A stretch of DNA of 40,681 bases from Eggerthellales bacterium (lineage in GTDB: Bacteria > Actinomycetota > Coriobacteriia > Coriobacteriales > Eggerthellaceae): NCBI GenBank assembly GCA_029225085.1, contig JAQXVU010000061.1:1-40681 (forward strand), written 5' to 3'. The notes beneath the pieces are model-generated. The model had not been told where the DNA came from and made no database searches. It saw only the letters and a program-made list of their open reading frames with translations. Shown here in pieces: positions 23,761-32,159 of this stretch (within the stretch, counting starts at the first letter, position 1; the number at the start of each line of letters is the position of its first letter). The translations under genes were made by a program, and so were the position numbers.

Positions 23761-25560
23761 TTATAACTTTTCGGCTAGGTCGGAGAGCTCGGTGACCAGG
23801 CTGTCGAACAGGGCCAGGGCGCTGTTCACGGGCTCAGGCGAGGACATGTCCACGCCGGCACCTCGCAAAAGGTCGATAGGTGGCTTCGAGCAGCCGCCCT
23901 TCAAAAATCCCAGGTAGTCTTCCACAGCTGAAGGGCCCTCTGTTAGAATGCGGTTGCTCAGGGCGATGGCTGCCGAGAATCCCGTGGCGTACTGGTACAC
24001 GTAGTAGCGGTAGTAGAAGTGGGGGATGCGAGCCCATTCCAACGCGATCTCGTCGTCGATGACCATGTCAGGGCCGAAGTACTCGGCGTTCAGCTGGCGG
24101 TAGATGTCGCAGAGGGCATCGGCGGTGAGACCGGCGCCCGCCTCGGTGAGCTGGTTGGCCTTCAGCTCGAACTCGGCGAACATGGTCTGGCGGTACAGCG
24201 TAGCGCGGAACTGCTCGAGGAAGTGGTTCAGCAAGTAGGCGCGCTGCTTGTCATCGGTGGCGTTCTGCAGGAACCACTGCATCAGCAGGCTCTCGTTGCA
24301 GGTGCTTGCCACCTCGGCCACGAAGATCACGTAATCGGAGTAGCGGGAGGGCTGGTTCTGGCAGGACAGGTAGGTGTGCACCGAGTGGCCCATCTCATGT
24401 ACCAGGGTGAACACGTCGTCGAGGGTGCCCTGGAAGTTCAGTAGGATCACGGGGTGGGTGCCGTAGCTGCCGGCGGAGTAGGCGCCGGAGCGCTTGCCGG
24501 GATTCTCGTACACGTCTATCCAGCGCTGGGAGAGGCCCATCTTCACGATTTCCAGATACTCATCGCCCAGAGGCGCCAGGGCCTGCAGCATGATCTGGCA
24601 AGCCTCCTCGTAGGTGAAGTGCATGTCGGCATCGGGGATGACGGGCACGTACAGGTCGTAGAAGTGCAGCTCATCGACGCCCAGCAGGCGTTTGCGCAGG
24701 CTCACGTAACGATGCATGGGCGCCATGTTGTCATGCACGGCGCTGATGAGATTGGTGTACACGCTGGTGGGAACCTCGTTGGCGGAGAGGGCCGCCTGCA
24801 GCGTGTTGTCGTAGCGGCGAGCGTTGGCGAAGAACTTCTGCTGCTTGGTCTGGGCTGCCAGGGTTGCGGCCAAGGTATTGCGGAACTGGCCGTAGACGCC
24901 GTACAAGCTTTGGAAGGCGCTCTTGCGCAACGCGCGGTCGGCGCTGGTCATGAGGGGGATGTAGCTGCCGTGGGTGACGGGGTGGGTCTCGCCCTGGGAA
25001 TCGGCGGCGTCGGGGAAGGTCAGGTCAGCGTCGTTGAGTAGGGAGAAGATATTCTCGGGCTGGCTGGCCATGTCGCCGGCTGCTGCCAACAGGGCTTCCT
25101 CGGCAGGGCTCAGGGTATGGGGGCGACGATCGAGGATGCGGTTTAGGGCGCGGCGATACAGCTGTAGGTCAGGCTCTGCGGCATAGAATTCTTCCAGAGC
25201 TTCAGGGGCCATGGCCAGGATCTCTGTGGCGAACCAGGAATAGCTTTCGGCGATTTGCACCATGAGGGTGTCCACCTGGGAGCTGTAATCCTGGTACAGG
25301 GATACGCGGGTGTCCTGGTCGCTCTTGCGGTTGGCGTAGTTGGCCAGCTTGCCCAAGGTGATGTCGCACTCGTCGTCGAGCTGCAGGAAGGCCAGGAGCT
25401 GGGCGGGGTCGGTGCTGACGCGGCCTTTGAAGTCGGCGAACTTGGCGGGGTAGGCCTTGGCGGCGTTAAGTTCTGCCAGGAAGGCCTCGTCGCTTTCGTA
25501 CATGCAGGACAGGTCCCAGGTGAATTGTGGGTCTATCTCGTTGCGTTCGTGAATTGCCAT
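23761..25560 (-). CDS. pepF: Oligoendopeptidase F (M3 family zinc peptidase)
   Basis: A 599-residue cytosolic metallopeptidase. The zinc motif HEMGHSVH is at residues 388-395 with the third ligand E416 in FVAEVAST. The PepF N-terminal domain (DLSCMYESDEAFLAEL) and the GSYGTHPVILLNF strand are present, and the tail has FLKGGCSKPPIDLLRGAGVDM. It hydrolyses peptides of about 7-17 residues in peptide nutrition or signal-peptide turnover. I chose the ATG at 25560 (minus) because CAGGAGGTC lies just before it and the family begins here; a longer in-frame extension up to 25932 crosses the divergent hydrolase start and is not plausible. The gene converges on the Nudix operon. Confidence 0.94.
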   Translation of the reverse strand: MAIHERNEIDPQFTWDLSCMYESDEAFLAELNAAKAYPAKFADFKGRVSTDPAQLLAFLQLDDECDITLGKLANYANRKSDQDTRVSLYQDYSSQVDTLMVQIAESYSWFATEILAMAPEALEEFYAAEPDLQLYRRALNRILDRRPHTLSPAEEALLAAAGDMASQPENIFSLLNDADLTFPDAADSQGETHPVTHGSYIPLMTSADRALRKSAFQSLYGVYGQFRNTLAATLAAQTKQQKFFANARRYDNTLQAALSANEVPTSVYTNLISAVHDNMAPMHRYVSLRKRLLGVDELHFYDLYVPVIPDADMHFTYEEACQIMLQALAPLGDEYLEIVKMGLSQRWIDVYENPGKRSGAYSAGSYGTHPVILLNFQGTLDDVFTLVHEMGHSVHTYLSCQNQPSRYSDYVIFVAEVASTCNESLLMQWFLQNATDDKQRAYLLNHFLEQFRATLYRQTMFAEFELKANQLTEAGAGLTADALCDIYRQLNAEYFGPDMVIDDEIALEWARIPHFYYRYYVYQYATGFSAAIALSNRILTEGPSAVEDYLGFLKGGCSKPPIDLLRGAGVDMSSPEPVNSALALFDSLVTELSDLAEKL

Positions 25561-25849
25561 GAAGACCTCCTGAAATGTGCTGTCGTATGGGGCTGTGGTG
25601 GTTCGGCCGCTTTGGCGCACGTGTACATGCATCGAGCGGCCATGCTGCGAACGATCACTGTCGCGGCGACGATTCGGTCGTGCTGGCACACGGCGGATGG
25701 GCGCTTTGGCCGGGCCGTTTTGGCGCGCATCGCAAACCCTCGTTGGCGCGGTCGTGCGAAGATGCTGTGGCTGCGTGAACCTTTGGTAGCCCCGTGAGTT
25801 CAAAGCTATACAATAGTACGAAATGTGTCGGAACGAGAGGTGCAGTCTC

Positions 25850-26635
25850 ATGAAGTTTGAAACCCTTGGTAAACGGGGTAATCCGGTCATCGTTGCCATA
25901 CATGGTACGTTCGCTAACGCAGACTCTATCAAGCCCTTTGCGGAGCTCTTGGCTGACGAGTACTACGTGGTACTTCCTACGCTGAACGGCCACTATCCCA
26001 CATCGGCTGACTACCATAACCCGGTAGAGGAGGCCACGCAGATCTACGACTTCCTAGAGAGCCACGACATTAAAGAGCTGGCCATGGTGCAGGGTACGAG
26101 CCTGGGTGCATCGGTTGCGCTGTGCATGGCTGCTATGAACAAGATTCCTTGCAAGCGCTATTTCATGGATAGCGTGCAGCTGTACAAGTACGGCTCTTTG
26201 CGTCGCAGCATCAGCTACTCGAAGCTGGTGGCGCTGGTGAACCAGTATCGCAGCAAGACGACTGATACCGCGAATGGCCAGGGGGATCAGGCCATTCAGG
26301 GAACCATGACGGGCAAGATCATGGGTGCTGGCGACGACGCTTACAGCGGCATGATTCAGGGAGTCACGGCGGTGTATGACATCCTAACCGAGAACACCAT
26401 TCATAACGTGGTGGACACCTGCTTTAACGTGACCTTCCCTAAGCTAGATCCTTCCGTGCAGCCTCTTTGCGTGTTCTACTTTGGCGCCAAGGATCCTTCT
26501 GCCAAGCAGGAGAAGGACATCAAGAAGCATTACCCTAACAGCATCGTGAACGTGATGACGGGTCATAGCCAGGGTTCCTTCCAGGTACTGAATCCTCAGA
26601 AGTACGTCGACATGCTGAAGATGAGCATCTTCTAA
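25850..26635 (+). CDS. Alpha/beta hydrolase
   Basis: A 261-residue alpha/beta hydrolase-fold protein. The oxyanion-loop strand VIVAIHGTFAN is at 13-23, and the nucleophile elbow GTSLG is at 82-86 with S84. FYFGAKDPS probably holds the acid, and VMTGHSQGSFQ carries the final histidine. The size and compact cap fit small esterases or lipases; the substrate is unknown. The ATG at 25850 follows GAGAGGTGC; an in-frame start at 25823 would add nine residues. TATACAAT at 25807 may be the -10 element. The gene is divergent from pepF and followed by a terminator. Confidence 0.85.
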   Translation: MKFETLGKRGNPVIVAIHGTFANADSIKPFAELLADEYYVVLPTLNGHYPTSADYHNPVEEATQIYDFLESHDIKELAMVQGTSLGASVALCMAAMNKIPCKRYFMDSVQLYKYGSLRRSISYSKLVALVNQYRSKTTDTANGQGDQAIQGTMTGKIMGAGDDAYSGMIQGVTAVYDILTENTIHNVVDTCFNVTFPKLDPSVQPLCVFYFGAKDPSAKQEKDIKKHYPNSIVNVMTGHSQGSFQVLNPQKYVDMLKMSIF

Positions 26636-26651
26636 AAACTGGCAATTGCGG

Positions 26652-26690
26652 AAGCTGGGCGTCCTGTTGGGCACCCAGCTTTTTTGTGTG
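26652..26690 (+). terminator. Terminator of the alpha/beta hydrolase gene
   Basis: AAGCTGGG/CCCAGCTT pairs across 26652-26681 and is followed by a TTTTTT run. Confidence 0.8.
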
Positions 26691-27488
26691 GGCTGGGAGC
26701 CTTGTGTGAGGACCAGCGCTTCGTGTGAGGGCTGGGAGCCTTGTCGGGCTCCGGTTTCGCCGATGGGCGGTGCGTTGGCTGGTGAGTCGCCAGGAGCTTG
26801 TTAACGTTTCGGGTAATGGGTGTCCCAGAGGCAAGTCGCCTTGAAATAGATTTGTGTAGGCCGGCTGCGAGTAATCGCGGCCGGCCTTTGCTTTTGCTGG
26901 GAAGGGGATTCTGCTTCTTCCTCCTCTTCCTCCTTCGGACCTCTTTTGGGTTTCCGCGCGAAAACATCGGTCTGGACGAAGATTTGGCGTCTTACCAGAG
27001 AGAATTGGTGCAGGTTACGGTGTCGACTCTTAGTTCGTGCTGAATTTCATGCATTTCGTGCTTTGTGGCTCGATGAAGGCGCCTGCTTTTTCCTGAATTT
27101 GTCTGGTAAGGCTTCAAATCTTCGATGAAATCCGGTTTTACGCGCGCGTTTTCCCGTTGGCTACGGGTGGGGTTGGTACTTGGGTTCGGGCAAAGCAAGT
27201 GCATCGGCGTGGATCGAGGTGCCAAGTGCATAGCGCAGGCAAACCGAAGGAAGATGGTCAAAAGATAGTCTTGTTTGGGCGGTTCGGCGTCTGACGCTGG
27301 GGGTGTAGAGCGATTTCTTTTGGTTCATGCTGAATTTCGGTGCGTTCGTGCTGGGCGATTCGAGACCGCACTTAGCTCTGACTAAACGAGATGATTTTTT
27401 GACCAGCGATAGCTAATTCTGCTGCGCAAACGGAGTGCCGGTCCTTGGTGGCCTCCGCCGAACGCCTGCGCCCCGCTCGCTAAAAGAA
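26691..27488. other. Gene-free stretch with an orphan terminator
   Basis: No gene is supported over about 800 bp. A strong hairpin, AGGCCGGCTGCGA-GTAA-TCGCGGCCGGCCT (26858-26887), with TTGCTTTT lies 220 bp after the nearest gene and could end a small RNA. CTGGGAGCCTTGT occurs twice (about 26694 and 26732). A 30-bp segment, GTTCxTGCTGAATTTC..., occurs at 27033 and 27323, 290 bp apart. Confidence 0.5.
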
Positions 27489-27511
27489 GAGAGCGCGACG
27501 TGCGCGCTCTC
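27489..27511 (-). terminator. Terminator of the MalY-like gene
   Basis: GAGAGCGCG/CGCGCTCTC has a loop of five bases. On the minus strand it is followed by TTCTTTTA. Confidence 0.75.
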
Positions 27512-27591
27512 GCCAATTCCTGTTCGAATGGGGCGAACCTGCTCGCCCGGGCCGAAACCCCCAGCGCGCTCTCGCCAATTCCTACTCGTAC
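27503..27591 (-). repeat. Direct repeat copying the stop region of the MalY-like gene
   Basis: CGCGCTCTCGCCAATTCCT is found at 27503-27521 and again at about 27571-27589, across the stop codon of the MalY-like gene. The distal copy forms one arm of the terminator. Confidence 0.7.
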
Positions 27592-29165
27592 AGGTTGAAG
27601 AAGGAGTCGAGCCTCCGCAGCGCTTCCTGCAGCTGCGCCTTCGAGCACGCCACGTTCATGCGCAGGAAGGGCTCGCCGGTAGATCCGTAGATGCTGCCCG
27701 GACTCAGGATTAGTCCCGTCTCCTCGCGGATGGCATCGCACAGCTCCGTGCAGTCGCTGGCTAGCTCCATGCAATCGAGCCACACCAGGTACGTCGAATC
27801 TGAGGGCACCACCACGATCTCGGGCAGTCGCTGCTCGATGTAGTGGGTCGCCTCCTCCTTGTTGTCCCAGAGGAACTTGTTCAGGTCGTCCAGCCACTGG
27901 TCGCACTTGGTGTAGGCGGTGATGACGGCGTCCATGGCGAATGCGTTGGGGAATGCCACGTCATCGATGGCCATTCCCTCTTTAACTGCCTCATTTAGCT
28001 GAGAATTGGTGCAGATTACGTAGGCACTCTGTACGCCTGCCGTATTAAACGCCTTCGAGGGCGAGCAGCAGGTGATGCTGATGTCGCGGCACTCAGGGGA
28101 GGCTGCGGCAAAGGGAACGTGGTGCTTGCCAGGTGCCACGATGTCGCAGTGAATCTCGTCGGAGACCACTACCACGTCGTTCATGCTGCACAGCTCGCCA
28201 ATGTGGGCCAGGTCCTCAGCGGACCACAAAGTGCCCGTGGGGTTCTGGGGGTTGCACACGATCATCATGGTCACTTCGGGCAGGGCCAGCTTCTCCTCTA
28301 GGTCCTCCCAATCGATGAAGTAGTTCTTGCCGTCGTAATCGAGGGGGCACTCCATGACCTTGCGGCCGTTCTCCGTGATGGAGGTATAAAAGTGGTTGTA
28401 CACCGGAGGCTGCACCAGCACGGCGTCCTCGGGGTTGGTGAGGGTGCGCACCAGCGAGCCGATGGCGGGGATAACGCCGTTGCAGAACAGCACGTCCTTC
28501 TCATCGAAGCGGATGCCATGGCGGCGGTCCCACCAATCGCAAACGGCGGTGCGGAACTCAGCGGGGATGGTGCTGTAACCATACACGCCGGAAGCCGCGC
28601 GGTCTACCATCGCCTGCGTGATAGCGGGTGCGGTGGGGATATCCATGTCGGCGACCCACATGGGAATCTCGTCCTCGGCGATGTCCCACTTCATCGAGAA
28701 CGTGCCCCTGCGGTTGGGCGCCGCGTTGAAGTCGTAGGTGCTGGCAACCTGTGGCTTTGCGATGGCCTGGGCGCCGCGAGCTGCGTCTGCCTTGCCGCGA
28801 GATCCGTTGCCCTTACCGCGAGTTGCGTCTGCCTTGCCACGGGATCCCTGTCCCTTGGCGCTGTTTGCCTTGCCACCCTTCTGAGCAAAAGCTTTGGAAG
28901 ATGAGTCTTTGGCTCCCTGAGATTTGGAAGCGCCCTTGCCGGCGTTGCCCTTGGCGGAGCCAGCCTTGCTTCCCTGACCCTTGCCAGGACCGGGCTTGCC
29001 ACCCTTGGCTCCCTGACCGGAAGAGCTGCCCTTGCCCTGGCTGCCGGAAGCCTTGTCGCCAGCGAGCTTCTTCTTCATCCAGCCGCCGTCCAAATCGAGC
29101 TCCTTTTTCTTGCCCGACTTGTGGAAGTTGCCTCCCTGCTTGCCACCAGTTGCTTTGTTGGCCAT
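27582..29165 (-). CDS. MalY/PatB-type PLP C-S lyase with a basic low-complexity N-terminal tail
   Basis: A 527-residue protein. Residues about 144-527 form a class I/II fold-type aminotransferase of the MalY/PatB (cystathionine beta-lyase) branch. The entry motif is RRGTFSMKWD (152-161), then MWVADMD; NPQNPTG is at 305-311 and SDEIH at 335-339; the PLP lysine K371 is in CSPSKAFN, and FLRMNVAC lies near the end. It probably cleaves cystathionine or cysteine to ammonia, pyruvate and a thiol. The first 143 residues are unlike any MalY: almost only Lys, Gly, Ser, Ala and Gln, with repeated SRGKADA and AKGxxGKG units, strongly basic. AAGGAGCAG precedes the ATG at 29165, so the tail is translated. 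The tail looks like a nucleic-acid or polyanion-binding arm. Confidence 0.88.
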   Translation of the reverse strand: MANKATGGKQGGNFHKSGKKKELDLDGGWMKKKLAGDKASGSQGKGSSSGQGAKGGKPGPGKGQGSKAGSAKGNAGKGASKSQGAKDSSSKAFAQKGGKANSAKGQGSRGKADATRGKGNGSRGKADAARGAQAIAKPQVASTYDFNAAPNRRGTFSMKWDIAEDEIPMWVADMDIPTAPAITQAMVDRAASGVYGYSTIPAEFRTAVCDWWDRRHGIRFDEKDVLFCNGVIPAIGSLVRTLTNPEDAVLVQPPVYNHFYTSITENGRKVMECPLDYDGKNYFIDWEDLEEKLALPEVTMMIVCNPQNPTGTLWSAEDLAHIGELCSMNDVVVVSDEIHCDIVAPGKHHVPFAAASPECRDISITCCSPSKAFNTAGVQSAYVICTNSQLNEAVKEGMAIDDVAFPNAFAMDAVITAYTKCDQWLDDLNKFLWDNKEEATHYIEQRLPEIVVVPSDSTYLVWLDCMELASDCTELCDAIREETGLILSPGSIYGSTGEPFLRMNVACSKAQLQEALRRLDSFFNLYE

Positions 29166-29216
29166 AGATGCTGCTCCTTGGTACAGGCCCGCTTGCGCAG
29201 GCGCTTATGTATGTGT

Positions 29217-29242
29217 GCTCTCCCGCGGTCCCGCGGGAGAGC
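29217..29242. terminator. Strong hairpin in the leader region upstream of the MalY-like gene
   Basis: GCTCTCCCGCGG/CCGCGGGAGAGC is a near-continuous palindrome 50 bp before the MalY-like start. It may be an attenuator or an operator; no T run follows on the minus strand. Confidence 0.5.
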
Positions 29243-29310
29243 TTGCTACCTATTTATATGCGGCTTCACCGCCATAAAGTTTGTGCCCCGCTGCTTCCGC
29301 ATTGAGCCTT

Positions 29311-29394
29311 GCATCGCCCTCGCGCCTCGCTCGCTCGCGCATCGCCCTCGCGCCTCGCTCGCTCGCGCATCGCCCTCGCGCCATGCGCTCGCTT
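29311..29394 (+). repeat. 28-bp tandem repeat, three copies
   Basis: Units GCATCGCCCTCGCGCCTCGC followed by TCGCTCGC start at 29311, 29339 and 29367; the last is degenerate. Confidence 0.9.
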
Positions 29395-29438
29395 CGCCGC
29401 GGGTTTTTCTCATGTTCTCCATGATACTTCGTACGCCA

Positions 29439-29590
29439 TATTCGAGCGCTGGGAACCTTTGGCGGCGACCGAAGTCGGTCGTATTCGAGCGCTGGGAACC
29501 TTTGGCGGCGACCGAAGTCGCGCATATATGAACGCTGGGAAAACTCTTGTCGGACGCCCAATCCGGAGGTGTACCATGAATCGCTGGGAA
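29439..29590 (+). repeat. 43-bp tandem repeat, three copies with a further partial
   Basis: Copies start at 29439, 29482 and 29525 with the core TATTCGAGCGCTGGGAACCT and TTGGCGGCGACCGAAGTCG. A short CGCTGGGAA copy is also at about 29582. They fill the leader of the following MFS gene. Confidence 0.88.
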
Positions 29591-29667
29591 ACTAAAACAT
29601 ACGAGGGAACCTTGCGCTGGCCCCACGAAAGACCCGCGCAAGGAATCTGCAAAAGGGAATTAGCACA

Positions 29668-30888
29668 TTGGTTAAGGGAACTCACTATGAGAAGGTGGTG
29701 TGCGCATGCTGCTTTCTGTTCCTCTGCGTGAACATCGGCTTTACCAGCACCTCCTTTAACGTGTATCAACCGTATATCGTCGCAGTGGACGGCATCGGCG
29801 ACACTGGCGGCTCGCTCATTTTGGCGTTCCGCACGCTGATCTCGTTGCTGTGCATGCTGGCGGTGGCGAAGTGGTATCGCCTCCTCGACTGCAGGCTGGG
29901 CGTGTTCCTGGCCTCCTGTCTGACGGCTATCGGCTTCTTCTTCTACTCTCTGGCGGACAACTTCTTCATGTTCTGCTTGGGCGGCTTGTTCGCCGGTGCA
30001 GGCTACGGCTTCGGCGGCATGGTGGCCATGAACCTCATCATCAGCCGCTGGTTCAAGAGCCATGTGGGCGCCGCGGTGGGCATTGCGGCCACGGGCAGCG
30101 GTTTCGCCTCTATCGTGTTTCCCTTCATCATCACGCTGATCATCGAGAACGGCACCCTGCATGCCGCCTTCCTCATGGAGGCCGTGGTGGCTCTGGCGGT
30201 GGGTCTGCTGGTGTTCGCCCTGTTGCACAACTATCCCTCCGAGCTGGGCATGCAACCCTACGAGAGCCACGAGAAGAACAAGAAGGAGAAGCGTATCGGC
30301 GCGTCCTGCACCCTCACTCCTGCCGCCCGCAAGCTTCTGTTTGTGGCCATGATCTTCATAGGCGCCATTGCGGTGGACGGCTGGGGCTACCTCAGCATCC
30401 TCATGACCACTTCCGGCTTCGACCCCATCTTTGCCGCGGGCATGCTGACCTTGGCAGGCGTCTGCCTGGCGGTGGCCAAGGCGGCTTCGGGCGAGACCTT
30501 CGACTTGCTTGGTCCCTTCAGAGGCTCGGTGATCTTCTTCACCCTCATGAACGTGGGCCTGGTGCTGTGCGTGTTCTCGTTCCTGGGCAACAGCGCGCTT
30601 ATGACGGCGGCCATCGTTCTCTTCAGCGTGGGCAACTGCCTGGGTACCGTGGGCATTAGCGTGTGGTCTATCGACCTCTCTACCCCCGAAGAGCGCCTGG
30701 GTCTGGTGAAGGACCTTCAGGTGGGCTATGCATTCGGCGGCTTCATCTTCAATCTGGTTCCCGGACCGCTCATGGACGTGCTGGGATCCTACTGCGTGTC
30801 CTATGGCATTTTGGTGGTGCTAGGTGTAATCTGCATGGCTATTGTGTTGGGAATCTACGTGAAATTGGTTGGTAAAAGCAATTTGTGA
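29668..30888 (+). CDS. MFS transporter
   Basis: A 406-residue major facilitator superfamily protein with 12 hydrophobic helices in two halves, separated by a charged loop (ESHEKNKKEKR, about 200-212). GLFAGAGYGFGGMVAMN, then SRWFKSHVGAAVGIAATGSG, resembles the R-W-F...G.A.GI..G..G pattern of the oxalate/formate and monocarboxylate branch, so an organic anion is a reasonable guess. The start is TTG at 29668 with AAAAGGGAA upstream; GTG at 29698 is an alternative. A 45-bp repeat starts at its stop codon and runs into the next transporter gene. Confidence 0.85.
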   Translation: MVKGTHYEKVVCACCFLFLCVNIGFTSTSFNVYQPYIVAVDGIGDTGGSLILAFRTLISLLCMLAVAKWYRLLDCRLGVFLASCLTAIGFFFYSLADNFFMFCLGGLFAGAGYGFGGMVAMNLIISRWFKSHVGAAVGIAATGSGFASIVFPFIITLIIENGTLHAAFLMEAVVALAVGLLVFALLHNYPSELGMQPYESHEKNKKEKRIGASCTLTPAARKLLFVAMIFIGAIAVDGWGYLSILMTTSGFDPIFAAGMLTLAGVCLAVAKAASGETFDLLGPFRGSVIFFTLMNVGLVLCVFSFLGNSALMTAAIVLFSVGNCLGTVGISVWSIDLSTPEERLGLVKDLQVGYAFGGFIFNLVPGPLMDVLGSYCVSYGILVVLGVICMAIVLGIYVKLVGKSNL

Positions 30889-31015
30889 TTCGCTCCGCAT
30901 TAGTTGGAAGACGGGTCTCGCGCAGACCGACAATTCGCTTTGCATTAGCTGGAAAGCGACACCCGCATGAACCTGTAACTCGCAAATATTTGGTTGGAAA
31001 GAAGAACCTGTGATC
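30888..31015 (+). repeat. 45-bp repeat from the MFS stop to the EamA start
   Basis: Copies begin at 30888, 30933 and 30978 with ATTCGCTxxGCATTAG followed by (C/T)TGGAA. The start codon region of the next gene (ACCTGTGATC) resembles the segment around the MFS stop (ATTTGTGATT), so the repeats bridge stop to start. Confidence 0.8.
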
Positions 31016-31954
31016 TATCGCTTGCTCATCGTCGCCGCCACCGTCATTTGGGGCAGCTCCTTCGTCATCGTGAAGGACGTGACCACCTACATGACCCCGG
31101 CCTGGCTGCTGTTCATTCGCTTCCTGGGCGCCTCCCTGATCCTGGCGCTGGTGTTTTTGAAGTACCGCCAGTTCTACTTTAAGAAGGACCACATCCTGTA
31201 TGGCGCGCTCTTCGGTCTGGCGCTGTTCACGGCGTACTACGTGCAGACCCAGGGCATCATCTACACCACCCCCGGAAAGAATGCCTTCCTCACCGGCACC
31301 TACTGCGTCATGGTGCCCTTCCTGGCTTGGGCGGTGACCAAGCGTCGTCCCACCAAGTTCAACCTGCTGGCCGCGTTCCTGTGCATCGTGGGCGTGGGCT
31401 TCATCAGCCTGAACGGGGACGCCGGCGTGAACATCGGCGATGTGCTGACCTTGGGTTGCGCGGTGTTCTACGCCATCCACATCGTGCTGGTGTCTAAGTT
31501 CTCGCCAGGGCGCAACATCTTCGTCCTCACCATGTGGCAGTTCTTCTTCGTGGCGGTGCTGTCGGCCGTGGTGGGTCTGGTCTCTGAGCCTGCTCCTGCT
31601 ATCCTGGCCTCTATGCAGCCCGAGCAGTTCATTCAGCTGGCCTACCTGACCGTGGCGTGCACGGCATTGGCGCTGCTGTTTCAGAACATTGGCCAGGCAA
31701 ACATTCCTCCCGCAAGCGCTAGCCTGCTTCTGTCTCTGGAGTCCCCCTTCGGCGTATTCTTCAGCGTGCTCGCCGGTGCCGAGGTGCTGACCGGTCAGAT
31801 CGTCTTCGGCTTCGTGCTGGTGTTCGCGGCTATCGTGGTATCCGAGGTGCTGCCCGAGAAGATGAAAGGCAAAGTTGAGGCAGAAGCTGCGGCGGAAGAT
31901 TCCGCAAAACAGGTGGAAGCGCCTGACGGCGCCCCTTGTGCGCAGGTGGAATAG
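31010..31954 (+). CDS. EamA/DMT family transporter
   Basis: A 314-residue drug/metabolite transporter with ten hydrophobic helices in two EamA repeats. The first repeat begins AATVIWGSSFVIVK and LLFIRFLGASLILAL. The second contains GDVLTLGCAVFYAIHIVLV and ASLLLSLESPFGVFFSV, the typical SxLx...E-P...F pattern. Substrates in this family include amino acids and nucleosides; here it is unknown. The start is GTG at 31010, with GGAAAGAAG upstream. The acidic Ala/Glu tail (about 285-314) is non-conserved, and its last codons and stop are duplicated 44 bp downstream. It is probably expressed with the MFS gene 121 bp upstream. Confidence 0.88.
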   Translation: MIYRLLIVAATVIWGSSFVIVKDVTTYMTPAWLLFIRFLGASLILALVFLKYRQFYFKKDHILYGALFGLALFTAYYVQTQGIIYTTPGKNAFLTGTYCVMVPFLAWAVTKRRPTKFNLLAAFLCIVGVGFISLNGDAGVNIGDVLTLGCAVFYAIHIVLVSKFSPGRNIFVLTMWQFFFVAVLSAVVGLVSEPAPAILASMQPEQFIQLAYLTVACTALALLFQNIGQANIPPASASLLLSLESPFGVFFSVLAGAEVLTGQIVFGFVLVFAAIVVSEVLPEKMKGKVEAEAAAEDSAKQVEAPDGAPCAQVE

Positions 31955-32001
31955 CGCTGTGGGCGCCCGTGACGCCCTTGTGTGCAAGCGGAATAGCGCT
32001 G
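31924..32001 (+). repeat. About 44-bp duplication across the EamA stop codon
   Basis: The segment TGACGGCGCCCCTTGTGCGC through GGTGGAATAGCGCTG (31924-31959) recurs with changes at 31970-32001, including a second GGAATAG. Confidence 0.8.
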
Positions 32002-32049
32002 GAAATCAGATTCGGGCGAGGGCTCGCGCGATGTAATGAGTGATTGTGT

Positions 32050-32075
32050 GGCGAGGCTTCGGCCTCGCCTTTTTA
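32050..32075 (+). terminator. Terminator of the EamA gene
   Basis: GGCGAGGC-TTCG-GCCTCGCC is followed by TTTTTA. Confidence 0.88.
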
Positions 32076-32118
32076 TGCGCTGAATAACGCATGGCATGAT
32101 ATAAATCTAGAAATAACG

Positions 32119-32142
32119 ACCCTAACTGGGTACACTTAGGGT
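32119..32142. promoter_or_regulatory. Candidate operator of the toxin-antitoxin operon
   Basis: ACCCTAA and TTAGGGT form a perfect inverted repeat with ten bases between, just before the ribosome site AAAGGAGG (32147-32154) and downstream of an AT-rich, -10-like TATAAAT (about 32099-32105). RelB-type antitoxins repress their own promoters through such palindromes. Confidence 0.6.
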
Positions 32143-32159
32143 GATGAAAGGAGGTTGCC

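Noticed and set aside
25561-25932. N-terminal extension of pepF
   Set aside because: It would pass through the divergent hydrolase start and reads as arginine-rich shadow. The internal ATG has an ideal ribosome site and matches the family start.
27529-27590. tRNA-like GTTCGAAT followed by a GC-rich stem
   Set aside because: No acceptor, D or anticodon arms can be drawn; the segment belongs to the MalY-like 3' duplication.
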